A stretch of DNA of 64,000 nt. Source: Persicaria tinctoria (taxonomy: Eukaryota > Streptophyta > Magnoliopsida > Caryophyllales > Polygonaceae). The DNA is taken from the NCBI GenBank assembly GCA_037127255.1, contig JBANSL010000013.1:9302188-9366187 (forward strand), in the 5' to 3' direction. Positions 35,201-46,600 of this stretch are shown here, piece after piece. The notes below the pieces were generated by a model. It was not told where the DNA came from. It made no database searches and worked only from the letters and a program-made list of their open reading frames with translations. A program made the position numbers and the translations under genes. Numbering within the stretch: the first letter of the stretch is position 1; each line of letters begins with the position of its first letter.

Positions 35201-36970
35201 GATAGCTCACATCAATTGATCTGCGCGTTCAGTAGACAGGCCATTGATCTTGTAACATTTAGTGTAGCCCACATAGCGGGTTTCAACAAGAACACCCCTC
35301 AACACTCTCTTGACCTACACAAACACAAGGAATAAACCAATTGCTCCCAATTTAAACCATAGAATGTGAAAGATTGGATCACTAGGAACATTACAAATTT
35401 TGACTCCTAAAAATGCCAATTGTAAAAAGAGACATAGCAACACCTTTAGACGATCCTGATCTGTCAGCGGCCTTGTTAGATCTCTTCTTTTCAAGAAATC
35501 AGCAACAAATACATGAAGGAAGACTGGCTTATAAAATGCCCTGGCAGACGCATCTGCAATCACAAAAATATCAGGAACTAATAGGTTGACATGCTTGAAC
35601 CATGACAGAAGTGTATACAGTGCTGAAACAACACCTGCAGGAGAGTTTGCCAGTAAGTAGTAAACTTACCCACGTTAAGGGAAAGACCCATTTGGACAGG
35701 ACGAACACTCTGATAGTAGCCTTTCCAATATTCAAAACCCTCTCCTAGATCACCACTCCCAAGCGTTGTTGAGAAAAATGACCTCCCAATAGCCACATAT
35801 CTATAAAATTACACACGTCATAAGATGTATATATGTGTGTGTGGAAAAAGAAGGGTCAGATTAATTACCCAGAAGGAGCTGCCGCCCGCATAATCACATC
35901 AAGAGCTTGGATGGCATCCTGAGTAATGTCAACTGGTCCACCAGGCGAACCAATTATCGCTGCCTCCTTGATAGTAACCCTGTACCTTCTTTCCCTCCTA
36001 AACATGCATGAAACTAAAATAAGTATCTAGCAGAGGAATGCAAAACTCTTTTCCAAATAAAAAGGAATTCTATCACAAATTCAAATGCTAATAAAACTAA
36101 GAACCTTTGTGCACCCGGCTGAGCATCATCAACCAAGGGAACAACAAACTGTTTAGATTGGAATGGCAGTGGCCCTGCAGTAAGCAGACTTTTCTTTCCA
36201 TCGTAAGCTGGAATCCGATTCCCCAAGTTAGATTGTTGGTAAAGACGAACAAGTTCACGCATAACCCTCTGGCAAAGCTTTTTTGCTGCAATTTCTTTAG
36301 ATACAGTTTCTTTGGATGTAGATCCTTTAGATGGAGTTTCCGAAGCAATCGAAACCTATTCACAAACAAGATATGAGTATTACTACAAGATAGAAACAAC
36401 CAACCGGTGGAACTGGTTACCAAAATAAAACTGCAAGAAATTTGTTCGTGTACAGTTAAGGCAGTTGAACTAGACGATGTGGAATTGAAAGTTCGAAATA
36501 GCAGAAATGATGATCATCAAAGTAAGTACCAGAAAAATAAAAAAAGGAATTCGACAAGTTACTAAACCCAGAGAAAAGCAATTGACCGCACTTACATCGT
36601 AGTGATGGATGATTTTGGTGGTAGTGAGTTGAAAAAGGAAGTGATTAGCCCTAACAACGTACGGCCTTCCGATCTTCCCAAACCCAGGCCTCGGTGGTGG
36701 CTCAATAGCCTTGGATGAGGACGGTCCAAGCGTCAGTCGCTGAACCGCCTTGCTCAGCGCAAGCGGATCTCCAGCCCCAGCCCCCGCCTCCGCCCACGTC
36801 TGTGGCGTCGAAGCCACAGCCGCGACCGTACCATGTCCGTACGATCCCCTTCCAGCACCACCACCGTATGGAACTCCTCCAGCACCACCACCACCGTATT
36901 GACCTCGTCCAACACCACCGCCTCGTCCACGGCCACCGCTAGGTCCGCCCCTGCCGCCTCTGTGAGACAT
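29271..36970 (-). CDS. AGO5: ARGONAUTE of the AGO5/MEL1 clade, intact 22-exon gene
   Basis: Small-RNA-guided silencing effector; AGO5/MEL1 proteins act in germline and gametophyte tissue (known for the clade). Coding exons, minus strand: 36596-36970, 36105-36355, 35869-35997, 35670-35800, 35444-35553, 35211-35314, 32774-32906, 32550-32666, 32338-32448, 31740-31802, 31530-31649, 31283-31424, 31081-31202, 30835-30990, 30610-30752, 30458-30523, 30282-30345, 30037-30163, 29874-29947, 29658-29752, 29536-29567, 29271-29449. All introns are GT-AG. The sum is 2844 nt, or 947 aa plus stop. Residues 1-45 are Gly/Arg-rich; RANHFLFQL opens the N domain at about 109; PAZ is mid-protein, MID about 480-640, PIWI to the end. 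Catalytic residues seen: D673 (FGADVTH), E713 (REEIIQDL), D759 (RDGVSEG) and His in THYHVL (853-855). It ends in MFFC. The start MSHRGGRGG at 36970 fits the family; an in-frame ATG lies four codons upstream. Confidence 0.95.
31839..32268. mobile_element. hAT-type MITE in AGO5 intron 9
   Basis: A perfect 8-bp duplication GTTACAAG (31831-31838 and 32269-32276) flanks this 430-bp element. The ends are TAGAGGTGGCAA and, reverse-complemented on the right, TAGAGCCGGCAA. The interior is mostly TCGGGTTTCGGGT-type words. Its left edge is about 30 bp from the acceptor of exon 10, so it lies close to the branch-point region. Open frames on both strands here come from the repeat. Confidence 0.93.
33133..34136. 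mobile_element. Mutator-type foldback element in AGO5 intron 6
   Basis: A perfect 9-bp duplication TAAAAATAA (33124-33132 and 34137-34145) flanks the element. The inverted ends start GGAAAAATAAC on both sides, and inverted similarity continues for roughly 170 bp (landmark CCAATTAATATC on both arms). The interior (33300-33960) is non-repetitive and includes a moderately GC-rich patch at 33630-33740, which could be captured host sequence, but no domain is readable. No transposase. Confidence 0.93.
34381..34809. mobile_element. hAT-type MITE in AGO5 intron 6
   Basis: A perfect 8-bp duplication CTTCAAGT (34373-34380 and 34810-34817) flanks 429 bp. The ends are CAGGCCCGGCCC and, reverse-complemented on the right, CAGGGCCGTTC. 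It is non-coding; plus-strand frames at 34237-34567 run across its border and are not genes. Confidence 0.92.
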
Positions 36971-37065
36971 TGCTCTTAGCAAACGCTCGGAGAAACTGAA
37001 ATTGAAATGTTGTGAAGAAATGAGAGAAGGTAGTTTGATGGAGGATCGATCACAAATTCACAGCC

Positions 37066-37074
37066 TATATATTA
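37066..37074 (-). promoter_or_regulatory. AGO5: Putative TATA box of AGO5
   Basis: TAATATATA on the minus strand, 96 bp upstream of the MSHRGG start codon, is the only good TATA-like string in the proximal 150 bp. The expected transcription start is near 37035-37040. The 5' flank to about 37347 holds no other gene. Confidence 0.5.
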
Positions 37075-37347
37075 GGGAAGAATTATAGAAGACTATAGAA
37101 GGGGAAAACGTGGAGACCAAGGAGAGAGTTAGCAGCACGCGCGAGTGAAGCAGGTGGATGAAAAGCAAGTGTAACTGATTGGAGAGAGATCAATGAAAAG
37201 CAAGTGTAACTGAATAAAGAAGAGTGGAGTCGTCGTCGTGGGGCTCACCGGTCAAGCCTTTTTTAGGATTTCTCATTTCTTCTATGCTTCCTAGAAGCCC
37301 CTCCTGGGTCCTACTCCTACCGAAATTACCCGGAATAAAGGAGTATC

Positions 37348-37364
37348 AAAAACGCGTTTCTTAA
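37348..37364. repeat. Possible left TSD of the LINE upstream of AGO5
   Basis: AAAAACGCGTTTCTTAA here pairs with AAAAACGTGTTTCTTAA at 39055-39071 (16 of 17), right after the LINE's A-rich 3' end. If correct, the insertion spans 37365-39054, and the unassigned 37365-38040 plus the small element at 38041 lie inside it. Confidence 0.5.
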
Positions 37365-38040
37365 TAACTAAGAAGTTCCCGATTTAATGATTACTATTTA
37401 AGATGCTAATTTGTAAAAAATTTAATAAAATATGTTGGGAGGAGTGAGAGGGATGTTTGTGGAATGCCAATTAAGCATTGATGCTTATTTGGTGTAATAA
37501 ATATTTGTGGGATACAAGTTTGCAAAGGGGAGAACGTGTAACACACTTTGGTTGGCGGATGGGATGAGCGACTAAGATCAATTGGACTCAACAGCTGAGA
37601 TTTAATCTCACACATTTTAATTACATTCAAATTATGTCATTTTTGCCATTTAAAATGTAAATTTAAAAAAAAAAATTACCATCATACTAGATTCATTTTT
37701 TTTTACACATAGACATCAATTTTGAATATGTTTCGACTTATTTTGAAAAAAATGATTTCTTTCGAAATAATTACTCGTAGTTTTATAATTAAATTTTAGT
37801 AATTAAATACTAATATAATATTGTAATCATATTACGGATTATAAACATGTTGGAAATAATTATTATAGAGGGGTATATTCATAAATTGAATTGGTAAAAA
37901 ATGATGGATTGTGGGATGCTATTGTTAAAGTGGAAAAAATGAGAGAGGGATGCTATTCTGATGTGGCGGAGAGAGATGAATAAAAAAGTAGTAATTTCCA
38001 CGGCTATTCGTCTATCTTGGAAAGTGGTCTTTGATTTAAA

Positions 38041-38159
38041 TAGGGGTGGGCACAAATCTCGTAAATTTCGTCCTGGTCCGATCTCAGTGGAATTTAAAAA
38101 AAAATGAAAAGTCATTCTCATCTCCAATCCTGTCATGTCCCGTCCCATACCCACCCCTA
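38041..38159. mobile_element. Short hAT-like MITE, 119 bp
   Basis: The ends are perfect 10-bp inverted repeats, TAGGGGTGGG on the left and CCCACCCCTA on the right, a terminus type seen in hAT elements. No clear 8-bp duplication is present, so the call is provisional. Confidence 0.55.
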
Positions 38160-39051
38160 GTATCAATAACTTGTGTACTCTGTAACAGTGTCAGTGAAGA
38201 TGATACACATATTTTTGTTGAATGCCAGTTTTCAAAATTTCATGTTCCACTATATTCAACTTGATTGTAAATTCAAGAGATTTATCTTCTATCTTATCAT
38301 TAATTGAAAGCACTCTTACAGAATCCGAAAAGGAGAAAGTAGCGGTAACCTGGTGGACCATAGTACATCAAAAATAAAACGATTTATAAAAAAGAACCTA
38401 TTTCAAATCGAGAATTTGTTAAACACGTCATCGCAACTCACTTGAAAAACCGAAAGAAAGCATCCATGCTTGGAATTGAGTATGATATTCAATATACTCC
38501 GGATAATAATATTACTAATCATACCCCGTCTAGATTACGACAAAAGGCTGTTAAGTGGAGAAAACCACCTATTGGTACGTTTAAATTAAGCTTCGATAAA
38601 TCTACACTTGATAACAACGATAGCTCGATTGGCTTCATCATTCGAAACTAGGGGTAGAACGATTCACATTAGCTACGACAGAATTGGCAACCAGACCCCG
38701 CTGAAAGCCGAGGCTTTCACATTAAGACAAAGAATAATCCAAATTCTTGCGTTGGGTATAAATAAGTCACAAATTGAAGGAGACTCCCTTATAATCATAA
38801 ATCATTTAAAAACAAATCTTACATGCTCATGGGAAATTAAACTAATAATGTCCGATATCAAAACACTATTGCGGAGAGTGAGAGAAGTCCCCTTCTCTCA
38901 CGTGCCCCGAAATGGCAACAGAGTGACGGATAAGGTTGCACATCTTTACCGCTCTGTCAAGGGCCTTGACATTTACACTGATATAGGTTTTCAAGACCTC
39001 ATTCGCAAGGATCTTATCGGGTAGGTTTTTTCCACCTGAATTATTACCTTA
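38160..39051 (+). pseudogene. 5'-truncated LINE: zf-RVT remnant and RNase H domain
   Basis: Eroded codons give CNSVSEDDTHIFVECQFS (zf-RVT) near 38180-38240, then KWRKPPIGTFKLSFD, KAEAFTLRQRI, IEGDSLIIINHL and NGNRVTDKVAHL, the four acidic/His blocks of a plant LINE RNase H. The protein blocks match the 3' part of the LINE at 46860-47739. The frame breaks around 38640-38650. The 3' end, TATTACCTTATAAAAAAA, mirrors the end of the longer LINE (TATTACCTCATC then A run). Confidence 0.88.
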
Positions 39052-39071
39052 TAAAAAAACGTGTTTCTTAA

Positions 39072-40516
39072 CGAATTTTTTAAAAATATTCATTGAAAAA
39101 TAAATAATTACATAATTATTCACTGTATTTATAGAAATATTCATTTTTTGCAAGGAGATAAAAAATGCGATCTGAAGATGCGTTTTATTAACAAAGCAGG
39201 AAAAAAAAATTGGCGCCCGAAAGGAATCCCACTAGAAAAAGTTGTTGATCAAGATTGACTATACACTATAAACGCGTATATGTTTTATTGAGAAAAAAAA
39301 AGAAGTCAGAGATTCCCTGAAAGTTTGTCACACGTAAAATACAGCGTGAAGTCGCATTTTATCCCCATATAGCATTTAATAGAGATTCCCCCTCTTCTGT
39401 AGGGAGAATCTTTGCATAAAAACACTGGTTCAAATCGCATTTTTAGGCATATGAATGTCCGAAGATTTGATTGCTCCTTATTCATCTTCCCTTTCCCTTC
39501 GCTACTTCAACTCATAGAAAGCTCTCATACATGTTAGTGGTGCAAAAACCGTCTCTTCTTCAATCTACATATCCTCCCATAGTTGGTCACAGTTTGTTTA
39601 AGGTTAGTTTCGCGTTCTTATTTCAGTTTTTTCGCTCTTACTTGAATGATATATGTGTTTCATATCCTTAATTGAGAAATTGTAAGATTACCTAGTTATC
39701 ATGAGTAAGGTGTAGGGTTATATAGTTGTGTTAGTTTTTATGACATTTATTGAATTATATGAAGTTGTAGTTATTATCATTAGTTGATATTTTTTTATGA
39801 AAGTTGTTGAATATATGAGCGCGTTTGTAGGATTACGTAGTTATTATAATGGTAAATTAAAAAGTTTTTCCAATGTTGGCAAGATTAGTAAAACGTTTAA
39901 TATTTATGATAAACTAACTTATTGTTAATAATAATATATGATGGATGAGCATAACAACATATCTTAGCAGGGGTTCGAACAAGTGAATGAGATATATGTT
40001 GACTCTCTTAGTGTTGATCACGAAGACAACTTGGATGAGTCTGAAGAGGACGAAGCTGTTAATACTAACTGGAATATTGTTGAAACAAATTCATGGCAAG
40101 GATTAAATTTACTTCTTTTTTCTCAAGAACAACTTAAATCCAAAAGTAAGAACCCATATGGGTAAATTAGCTTCATGTCATTGAAGTTGTAAGCAAGTTC
40201 ATGTTTATCTGATACGAGTGACATCTATTTAGTACTTCTGTAAGAACGTACCCATATATAGATAAATGGAAATCATTATTTATGGACAAAATCTACAAGA
40301 TTAAAGTTCACATTTTAAAATCGGAAGAAGAAAATGTCATCTTCCGTTAGATCTACCCAATTGATCCATCTAACTCTCTTGGTTCTTTTTTTTTAGATTT
40401 CGAGCCTTAAGGGGGGGAAATCACTACAAATAACTCATCTAATACCACATATTGCTAAAAAAAGACATAAGTAAAAGATAAGGAGTTAATCAGGTAAGAA
40501 AGCACATAGCTAGATC
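39072..40516. other. No gene supported
   Basis: AT-rich intergenic sequence. Frames at 39471-39671 and 39983-40165 (an acidic 60-aa frame) lack recognisable domains. A tract at 40320-40400 contains a T run and CTTAAGGGGGGG. Confidence 0.45.
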
Positions 40517-40533
40517 AAAAGAGCAAAACCCAT
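40517..40533 (+). repeat. Left 17-bp TSD of the LINE
   Basis: AAAAGAGCAAAACCCAT is repeated exactly at 47773-47789, directly after the A-rich 3' end of the LINE. Confidence 0.95.
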
Positions 40534-41230
40534 AAAAAAAGAAGGCTTTTTTTAAACCCTCTTTGGCGAAATGAACGCGCCTCACACGCGCTCTCTCCCC
40601 CCTCGTCGAAACCCCCAAATTGAAGAACCTCTTTCTGAAACTAAACCTAATCTCACATGCGCTGTTGTGTCGGATCTTCTCTTCTGTCAAATCCCTTTTG
40701 AGTTTGCTTGTAATTTCATCACTAATGATGAGAAGGAGTGGGTGGAGGATCCAATTGCGGGATCTATCGATTCTCCTTGGCTTGCAAGTTTGGGTTTTCA
40801 GATTGAAAAGCCACCACAAAGTTTAATGAGCAATCGAAAAGTACGATTTGGGATGATTCTCGGAGTTAATGCTCGCTTAGAGGAAGAGGGGATTTGCGAG
40901 GTTTGTTGGGTGAAGGAGTTATGGTTCCGGCCTCCTCCCTGGCCTAATCCTCTACGCCTAGCGGTACGACATCCGCTCCGGAGGGGGGTTGCTCTTGAAT
41001 TCCATCCAATAGAAAGATTGCTTGCTGTGTTCGTGCTCTGCTGCGTGATTTTGGAGCAGAGGTATGGTGATGGGAAGGCTATTGATGGCTGGCCTTCGAA
41101 AATTTTTCTCCACATCTATATAATACTCATCTGGTATGGAAATCTACTCTCTAGTTTCACATCTCCTTGCATCTTACTCCTACATCTCTCCTTTCACTCA
41201 TCTAACGCTTACCTTGTTGTCTGCTTTGCA

Positions 41231-42898
41231 ATGGCCGCGTCCGCTTCGGACAAGGGCAAGAAACCCCTGGAGGACGAGCCTCTCGTCCCTCCAACAAAAA
41301 CCTCCCGAAAGGGACCACAAAATCCTGCTGTTGGTTGCCCAGTAGATGGAATTCCTCCTTCCTCTGCTGGCGCGCCAAAGGCAAATCAACAATTGATTGA
41401 CAGGTTACTAAGGAAGACGAAACTTGATACGAAGGCTTTGTTGGAAATTCAGGAGAATGTGCAAGAGAACATCTCTTGCTTGGCTGACACCTCCTTGTTT
41501 GCTACTATTGTGGGGAATCCTATGGAGGCAAGAGAAGTGAGGAAGAGAATCAAGATGGATTGGAAGTTTCTTGAGGCTGGGTTTCAACTGGTTCCTTTGG
41601 CAAATCACTGGTTCGAACTCAAGTTTGATAAGAAAGAAGATCGTGACAAGGTGTGGGAAGGCAGGCCTTTCCATGTCGTTGGGAATCTCATGTTGTTGCG
41701 CCAATGGATTCAGGATTTCGATCCTTGGTCCGAATCTGCGACTCTGATGGATTTGTGGGTGCGTATTCCTGGCTTACCGACTAAGTTTGTCAGTGAATCC
41801 ATCCTGTGATCCATCATTGAAAAAAACTGGATTGGTGAGGTCCTTAGGGTGGCTGCCTTCAACCCTAATGGGGCGAGGCTCCGTTACCCTCGGATCTGCA
41901 TCAAGACGGACTTGAAGAAAATTCCGAGCAAGATGGTGATGGTGCCCAATGTGCTGGGAAAAATCGAAGCTTTCCCGCTTTGGTTTGAGGATTTTCCGGA
42001 GGGTTGTGGTTCTTGTGGGCTGGCGGATCACAGGTTTGAGCAGTGTCCCAAGCGCAGAGTCTGTAGCATACCCACTGGTGGTGTGCTGGGAGGGAATCCT
42101 GAGGAGAATGATGCACCTGCTGGCCTGTCTGGCCCCTCCAATGATGGTGGCGGGTGGACCTCAGTTGCTCCTAAGAAATCCCGACCAATTCCTCCCCCTT
42201 CATTCGGCCATTCAAAGGCGGAATTATGGAAATGCTTTGGGGCTAATACTGAGGCTGGGTCGGGCTCGTCGGCCACTGATTCTTCGATGCAATCTGGTGA
42301 TGAGTCGACCACCACGTCTCATGTCAAGGTGAATGTTGGAGTTGCCTCGGGTGTTACTATAAATGAGCCACTGACTGTGCAAGAGCCTGTGATGGAGCCT
42401 GTTGAACCCGAAAGGGAGGTGGTGGAGGTTGAAACTGATTCTCAGGATGATGAAGAAGAAGATGCCCCTCTTGTGGATATCCCAGGTGATGTGAATACTG
42501 AATTCATTAAAGCTGTGTTCCAAGACCCCGAGTACGACGGTGCCGACAATGATGATGTCAGTGCAATGGAGGTTAGTTATGAAAACATGATTGATTTTTC
42601 TGGTTTTCCGGCGGATTTTACTCAAGCGGATTTTGATCGTATGCTTCAAGATATCCCTGCATCCTCTGAATTTGTTTTTCCTAATCTGTCAAAGCTTGGT
42701 AACTTTCGCTCTGACGTCTTTGATCCCTTAGTTGCTCTTTCTGGTGCAACTCCGGTTGTGCAGAGGTTTGAGCAGCTTGGGATGGAAGGGTCGGTTAAGT
42801 CTGAGTCTGGCAAACGTAAACTCGGGGTCGAAGATGGAGAATCAGCGAGTTCAAAACTGATGGGAGGAAATTCCAAGAGGGGTAAGAATGATGAGTGA
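41231..42898 (+). pseudogene. LINE ORF1: DUF4283 and CCHC zinc-knuckle RNA-binding protein
   Basis: This gag-like nucleic-acid-binding protein coats LINE RNA. I take MAASASDKGKK at 41231 as the start; the frame is open further upstream to an ATG at 40571, which would add 220 residues of unknown character. A DUF4283 block (LFATIVGNPMEAREVRKRIK through VGNLMLLRQW) is followed by VWIP-like WVRIPGLPTKF, then a zinc knuckle CGSCGLADHRFEQC (C-x2-C-x4-H-x4-C) and a long acidic Ser-rich tail. A single in-frame TGA at 41807-41809 splits DUF4283 from the knuckle. Otherwise the frame is open from 40571 to 42898. Confidence 0.9.
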
Positions 42899-43613
42899 TT
42901 CAAGTATGGTTACGCCTTCATGGTTTCTGTGGAGAGGGAAACTGTGTAAGGGTGTGTGGTGGCTACTCTCATTGCTGGAAAAGTCTTGTTTGTGTGAAAC
43001 CTTTATTCCGAGGATGTATGCTTGCTGGAACATTAAGGTAAGGGTGAAAAGTATGTATCTAGTAGGTAAGTATTTGGCAAGTACTCTGTATTGCTTAGTA
43101 ATCTATCTAGGTGCCCCGGTTAGGGTTAAAATAAGTTATGAATGCAGCAGCTTTAGTTGGGTTAAAAGTGGTCAAGTCCTATGTATTGTAAGTCAGTATG
43201 CTAGTGTTGGATGGATATTTTGTAATGAAATTTGCAGCTGTAGCTGCCATGTGATATATATCTATTCTAGCTTTGATGGGTGTGGATTACTGTCTCTATT
43301 TAGTACAGGTAGAACATGGCAAAATCTAACTCAGATCGATTGCATTAGAAAACTAAATTACTTGCAAAACCATGGGATTAAGTGTCGGACCTCATTGTGG
43401 AAAACGACGATTGATGGTTTTAGTCCTAACCGATCGCAAACCATTACATCTTATATGTATCATTGCAACGACAGAAGTTGTTTAACTTACTATAAATTTT
43501 CAACAAATAACATGTGTATAAGCTTGATGATGATGGAAGGTAAGTGCAAACAGAGTATGAGAATTTTAGCTTCTATAGCTAAGAGGGGAAGGCAATATAA
43601 AAAGGTATCATGA
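42888..43613 (+). CDS. Unknown 241-codon middle frame of the LINE, overlapping ORF1 and ORF2
   Basis: The first ATG (42888) lies 11 bp inside the end of ORF1. The stop (TGA 43611-43613) overlaps the ORF2 start codon as ATGA. The product would have 241 residues, 18 of them Cys, with clusters such as CSCSC and a basic C-terminus (KRGRQYKK). I recognise no family. An open stretch of this length in AT-rich sequence, ending in start/stop overlaps on both sides, is unusual, but coding has not been shown. It could instead be untranslated spacer that is open by chance. Confidence 0.4.
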   Translation: MMSDSSMVTPSWFLWRGKLCKGVWWLLSLLEKSCLCETFIPRMYACWNIKVRVKSMYLVGKYLASTLYCLVIYLGAPVRVKISYECSSFSWVKSGQVLCIVSQYASVGWIFCNEICSCSCHVIYIYSSFDGCGLLSLFSTGRTWQNLTQIDCIRKLNYLQNHGIKCRTSLWKTTIDGFSPNRSQTITSYMYHCNDRSCLTYYKFSTNNMCISLMMMEGKCKQSMRILASIAKRGRQYKKVS

Positions 43614-46600
43614 AAATAGGTTCTTGGAATGTAAGAGGCATCGGAAAACCTAACTTCTGGGGGGAATTAGGTACATTTTGTAGCACACAGCGTGTTCAAG
43701 TCATGTCGGTAATGGAAACGAAGACAGATAAAATCCCGGAGGAAAAGCACTGGCGCTCTGCCGGGTTTGACCAAGCTGTTTGGGTGCCAGCATGTGGTAA
43801 ATTCGGAGGAATTGGAGTAATGTGGAAAGCAAACTGCTTGACACATGAAACATTGGTAATAAAATCCTCCGGGCAACGTTTCATAAATGCAGAATATAAT
43901 AATCTAAATCTAAGCTTTAAATGTCAGATCTTATTTGTGTATGCTCCTGCTCAAGAAAGAGATAAAACAAGCTTTTGGGAAGAAATCACTTTGTTAATCA
44001 ATTCATCTGAGATTCCCACTGTAATCATAGGCGAGCTCAATGATATTGCATCAATCGATGACAAAAGGGGGGGGGGGGGGGGGGGGAATGGCTCCATCTA
44101 GGCTAACTAGGCTAAATGAGGTCAAAAATTATTGTGAACTGTTAGATATTCCTTTTACAGGAAACAGATTCACGTGGAGAAAAAGGAACGATGGTCCAGA
44201 AAACACTTATGAACGTCTTGACAGGGCCTTGGTTCAGACTGAGGTCCTTACCCAATTTCCTAGTTTACAGCTAACGCACCATACCTTCTTTTCCTCGGAC
44301 CATTGTCCTATTACAGTGTCTTTCGAAAAAGGCAACCCACACTGTGCGGCCCCGTTTAAATTTGAAAATATGTGGTTAAATAGAAAGGATCTTAGAATGA
44401 TTGTGAAACAAGCTTGGAGAGCTAATTGTGCGGGTTCTGCGATGTATCAACTTATGTTTAAAACCAAAATACTGAAAGCAAAAATTAAAGCTTGGAACAG
44501 AAAAACTTTTGGGAACATATTTCGACAGTTAGAAGAAGTTGAGGACCAATTAATGCAGGTCCAAGGTGCTCTTTGTTGTTGTTATGACCCAAGTATGGCG
44601 GCAAAGCAGCACAGGTTGTTAATGAAAAAAGAGGCGCTAATAAAATTCCATAAAACTTTCTGGAGTCAGAGGGAGAAAACAAAACATGTGCGATTAGTAG
44701 ATACGAATTCTGGTTATTTTCACAAAATCGCGACTGGCAAGAGAAACCGAAAGATAATACGTCATATTACTTCTGTAGAAGGAACAATAATTATGGGGGA
44801 AGAAAATATCAAGAGAGAAATTCAAAATGATTTCAGGAAATGGTTCCAGAAAGAAAGGGGCCACCTTACGGATTGGAAAAACAGTTTGGATTTAATCACT
44901 CCAGAGATAACAGCTATGGAAAATGAACAACTAACTCGACCGGTTCTCAATAGTGAAATAAAAAATGCGGTATTTAGCTTAGGCAGGAATAAGTCTCCTG
45001 GGCCTGATGGCTTTACTGCAGAGTTCTACAAGGCGTTTTAGGATATAATAGGTACGTCAGTAATAAGAGCTGTAAAGAGTTTCTTTCTATCCGGAAGGTT
45101 ACTTCGTCAAATCAACCACACATTTATCACATTATTACCAAAAGTAGATAATCCATCATCAACAAATAATTATAGGCCGATTAGCTTATGCTCGACTATT
45201 TATAAAATTATATCCAAAATCCTTACAGAAAGATTAAAAAAAGTGATGGGAAAATTAGTTCACCCGTTACAAGGGGCCTTTGTAGCAGACAGAGCAATCC
45301 AGGATAATGTATTAATAGCTCATGAAATTTTTCATTCCTTCCAATCACGAAAGGGGATGGTAGGGTGGATGGCTATAAAACTAGACATGGAAAAAGCACA
45401 TGATAAGCTTAATTGGGAATTCATACTTGAAGTTTTGAAAAGATTTGGTTTTCATGGGAAATTTATTAATTGGGTGAAAGAATGTATCATGACTGTCTCC
45501 ATTTCTGTGTTGGTCAACAACACGCCAACTGAGCTTTTCTTCCCGACTAGGGGCATTCGGCAAGGTGACCCGATCTCTCCCTTCTTATTTATCCTTGGTG
45601 CTGAAGTTCTAGCACGTCAACTTCATCATGCCACAGTAGCCCCGTTGAGTAAAATCGAATTTAAGTTCGGGTATAGGGGTCCGAAAATTCCGTTCCTGGT
45701 GCTTGCAGACGACACTATTGTGTTTGCAAAAGCTACTATGGATGCAATTCAGGATGTTATCTCTATTATTGAAGACTATTGTAGAGTATCCGGCCAAAAA
45801 ATCAATTATAATAAATCCTCGTTTCAAACAACTAAGGGCGTTCAGGGGTCTAGAGTTCATCTTTTGGAACAATCACTACAGATAACACATACAAGGACTA
45901 TGGAGAAATACTTAGGTTGCCCTATTATTAATGGAAGAGTAAATAAGAATACTTTTGAGGAGATAATCAGTAATACAAAAACTCAACTATCAAAATGGAA
46001 AGCAAATTGCCTATCGCAACAGGGCAGATCCGTTTTAATTAACTCGAATCTCTCTTCCAAACCCCTTTATGACATGCAAAGTTTTATGCTACCAGCGACT
46101 ATCCATCATGAATTAGATCAAATTAATCGGACTTTCTTCTGGAACAAGGACCTACAACACAAACCACTAATTGGCTGGGATAAGGTGTGTAGACCAAAAA
46201 CAAAAGGAGGATTAAATATAAGAAAATCAAGAATTATGAATGAGGCACTGCAAATGAAATTGCTTTGGAAAACTTTAGCCGAGCCAGATAATATATGGGT
46301 CCGCATTATAAGACATAAATATTTGAAGGAAAATGATATACTAGACTGCACAAAGACAAGGAATGCATCTTGGCAATGGAGGAATGCATACCAACTAATA
46401 AATAAATTCAAAGAAGGACTCATGTGGGGTATTGGAGATGGAGAATCTGTAAGATTCTGGAAAGATCCATGGATGTCCCCCAGAACCGCTGATTAAATCT
46501 ATTGATAGGACAGTAGTAGCTAACGAGGAGGTGCGAATGAGTGCCTTTATACAGAATGGAGCATGGAGTAGGGATCTGTTAGCCACCACGTTGAATAAGG

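Noticed and set aside
40571..41230. Separate host gene upstream of LINE ORF1
   Set aside because: It lies within the 17-bp target duplication of the LINE and is in frame with ORF1, so it is LINE leader or an N-terminal extension.
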